Source of the DNA: Lachnospiraceae bacterium UBA7598
GTDB lineage: Bacteria > Bacillota > Clostridia > Lachnospirales > Lachnospiraceae
Length of the DNA: 6,289 nucleotides
Assembly: GCA_002474415.1 (NCBI GenBank)
Contig: DLQV01000113.1
Span: 392-6,680 of the forward strand
Reading direction: 5' to 3'
Shown here piece after piece: positions 5,923 to 6,289 of the stretch. Below the pieces are notes generated by a model. The model searched no databases. It had not been told where the DNA came from and saw only the letters and a program-made list of their open reading frames with translations. Both the position numbers and the translations under genes were made by a program. Each line of letters starts with the position of its first letter. The stretch's first letter is position 1.

Positions 5923-6289
5923 AAAAGAGAACTGTAGGTTCCTTTGATGGGCCATTTGCTCCTATGTTAGACTTGTTTGTAAAGCAGAAACAGGCTCTCG
6001 GCTATGAATATGTTGGTGGCTATAATGCGTTACATGTCTTTGACACATTCAGTAAAAAATATGATATCAAGAATTATGAATTAACTCAAAATATTGTTTT
6101 GGATTGGGCACAAAAACGTCCTAATGAAAATGATGCAACACGATCATCCAGAATCATGTATCTCCAACACTTTGCAACATTTTTAAACAGTCAGGGATAT
6201 TATGGTTATTTGGCTCCAACGCAAAAATATCGCTTTTCACAGCACACTGCATATATTTTTACCAAAACAGAACTGCACAGACTATTTGA
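5919..6289 (+). CDS. second tandem tyrosine recombinase (3' end outside window)
   Basis: The frame opens at ATG 5919, overlapping the previous gene's TGA as ATGA, with a strong GGAGG (5907-5911) 7 nt upstream. It stays open for 123 codons to the window edge; the final 'TTTGA' is not an in-frame stop. Residues about 12-108 look like the helical core-binding domain of an integrase (PMLDLFVKQKQALGY, then LDWAQKR, then RIMYLQHFATFLNSQGY). 'AYIFTKTELHRLF' (111-123) is the typical opening of the catalytic domain. The catalytic residues themselves lie beyond the window, so activity cannot be judged. The N-terminal part is much shorter than that of the first recombinase, implying a product of roughly 300 aa. 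Codon use is A/T-rich like its partner. The two are almost certainly translated in a coupled way from one transcript. Confidence 0.85.
   Translation, partial: MKKRTVGSFDGPFAPMLDLFVKQKQALGYEYVGGYNALHVFDTFSKKYDIKNYELTQNIVLDWAQKRPNENDATRSSRIMYLQHFATFLNSQGYYGYLAPTQKYRFSQHTAYIFTKTELHRLF

Larger units (their letters stand above)
4600..6289 (+). mobile_element. probable left end of a multi-recombinase element (RIT or Tn554-like); boundary approximate
   Basis: Two AT-rich tyrosine recombinase genes overlapping by ATGA, directly next to a higher-GC housekeeping gene, match the layout of recombinase-in-trio elements or Tn554-like transposons. The left boundary is placed only roughly, where AT-richness rises (about 4600-4650). 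No terminal repeat or target duplication can be confirmed because the right end is outside the window. A lone integrase pair belonging to a larger integrative element is also possible. Confidence 0.5.

Noticed and set aside
6283..6289. Apparent TGA at the very end of the window as the stop of the second recombinase
   Set aside because: Counting from ATG 5919, the last two bases form an incomplete codon (GA-). The TGA is out of frame and the gene continues beyond the window.

Overview
The window looks like a stretch of chromosome from a gut-type Firmicute, most likely a Lachnospiraceae-like member of the Clostridia. The reasons are strong AGGAG-type ribosome binding sites, moderate GC in the resident genes, the style of the topoisomerase III and hexapeptide-repeat proteins, and the paired tyrosine recombinases. 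The lineage is inferred from protein style only; no rRNA or marker gene is present.

Region 1 (1-354, + strand) is the C-terminal end of a protein with an acidic, Thr-rich linker followed by an FMN-binding-like domain. It converges on region 2 with only 4 bp between the two stop codons.

Region 2 (359-4571, - strand) is a tight two-gene operon. The upstream gene is topB, encoding an unusually long type IA topoisomerase III of 1170 aa. Its core is followed by five tandem Cys-containing repeats of about 100 aa each. The downstream gene encodes a 228-aa left-handed beta-helix protein of the GlmU acetyltransferase type, and its ribosome binding site overlaps the topB stop codon. The topB start is odd. 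The only good Shine-Dalgarno serves a 6-codon ORF that overlaps the topB ATG as ATGA, and a small hairpin sits between the Shine-Dalgarno and the topB ATG.

Region 3 (4572-4707) is an AT-rich divergent intergenic region. It holds an (AT)6 tract, a 9-bp direct repeat of period 10, and an inverted repeat around the candidate promoters.

Region 4 (4708-6289, + strand) carries two translationally coupled tyrosine recombinase genes, the second cut by the window edge. They are clearly more AT-rich than topB. The tandem overlapping arrangement resembles recombinase-in-trio (RIT) or Tn554-like elements, so this is probably the left end of a mobile element inserted upstream of topB. The third recombinase and the right end, if they exist, lie outside the window.
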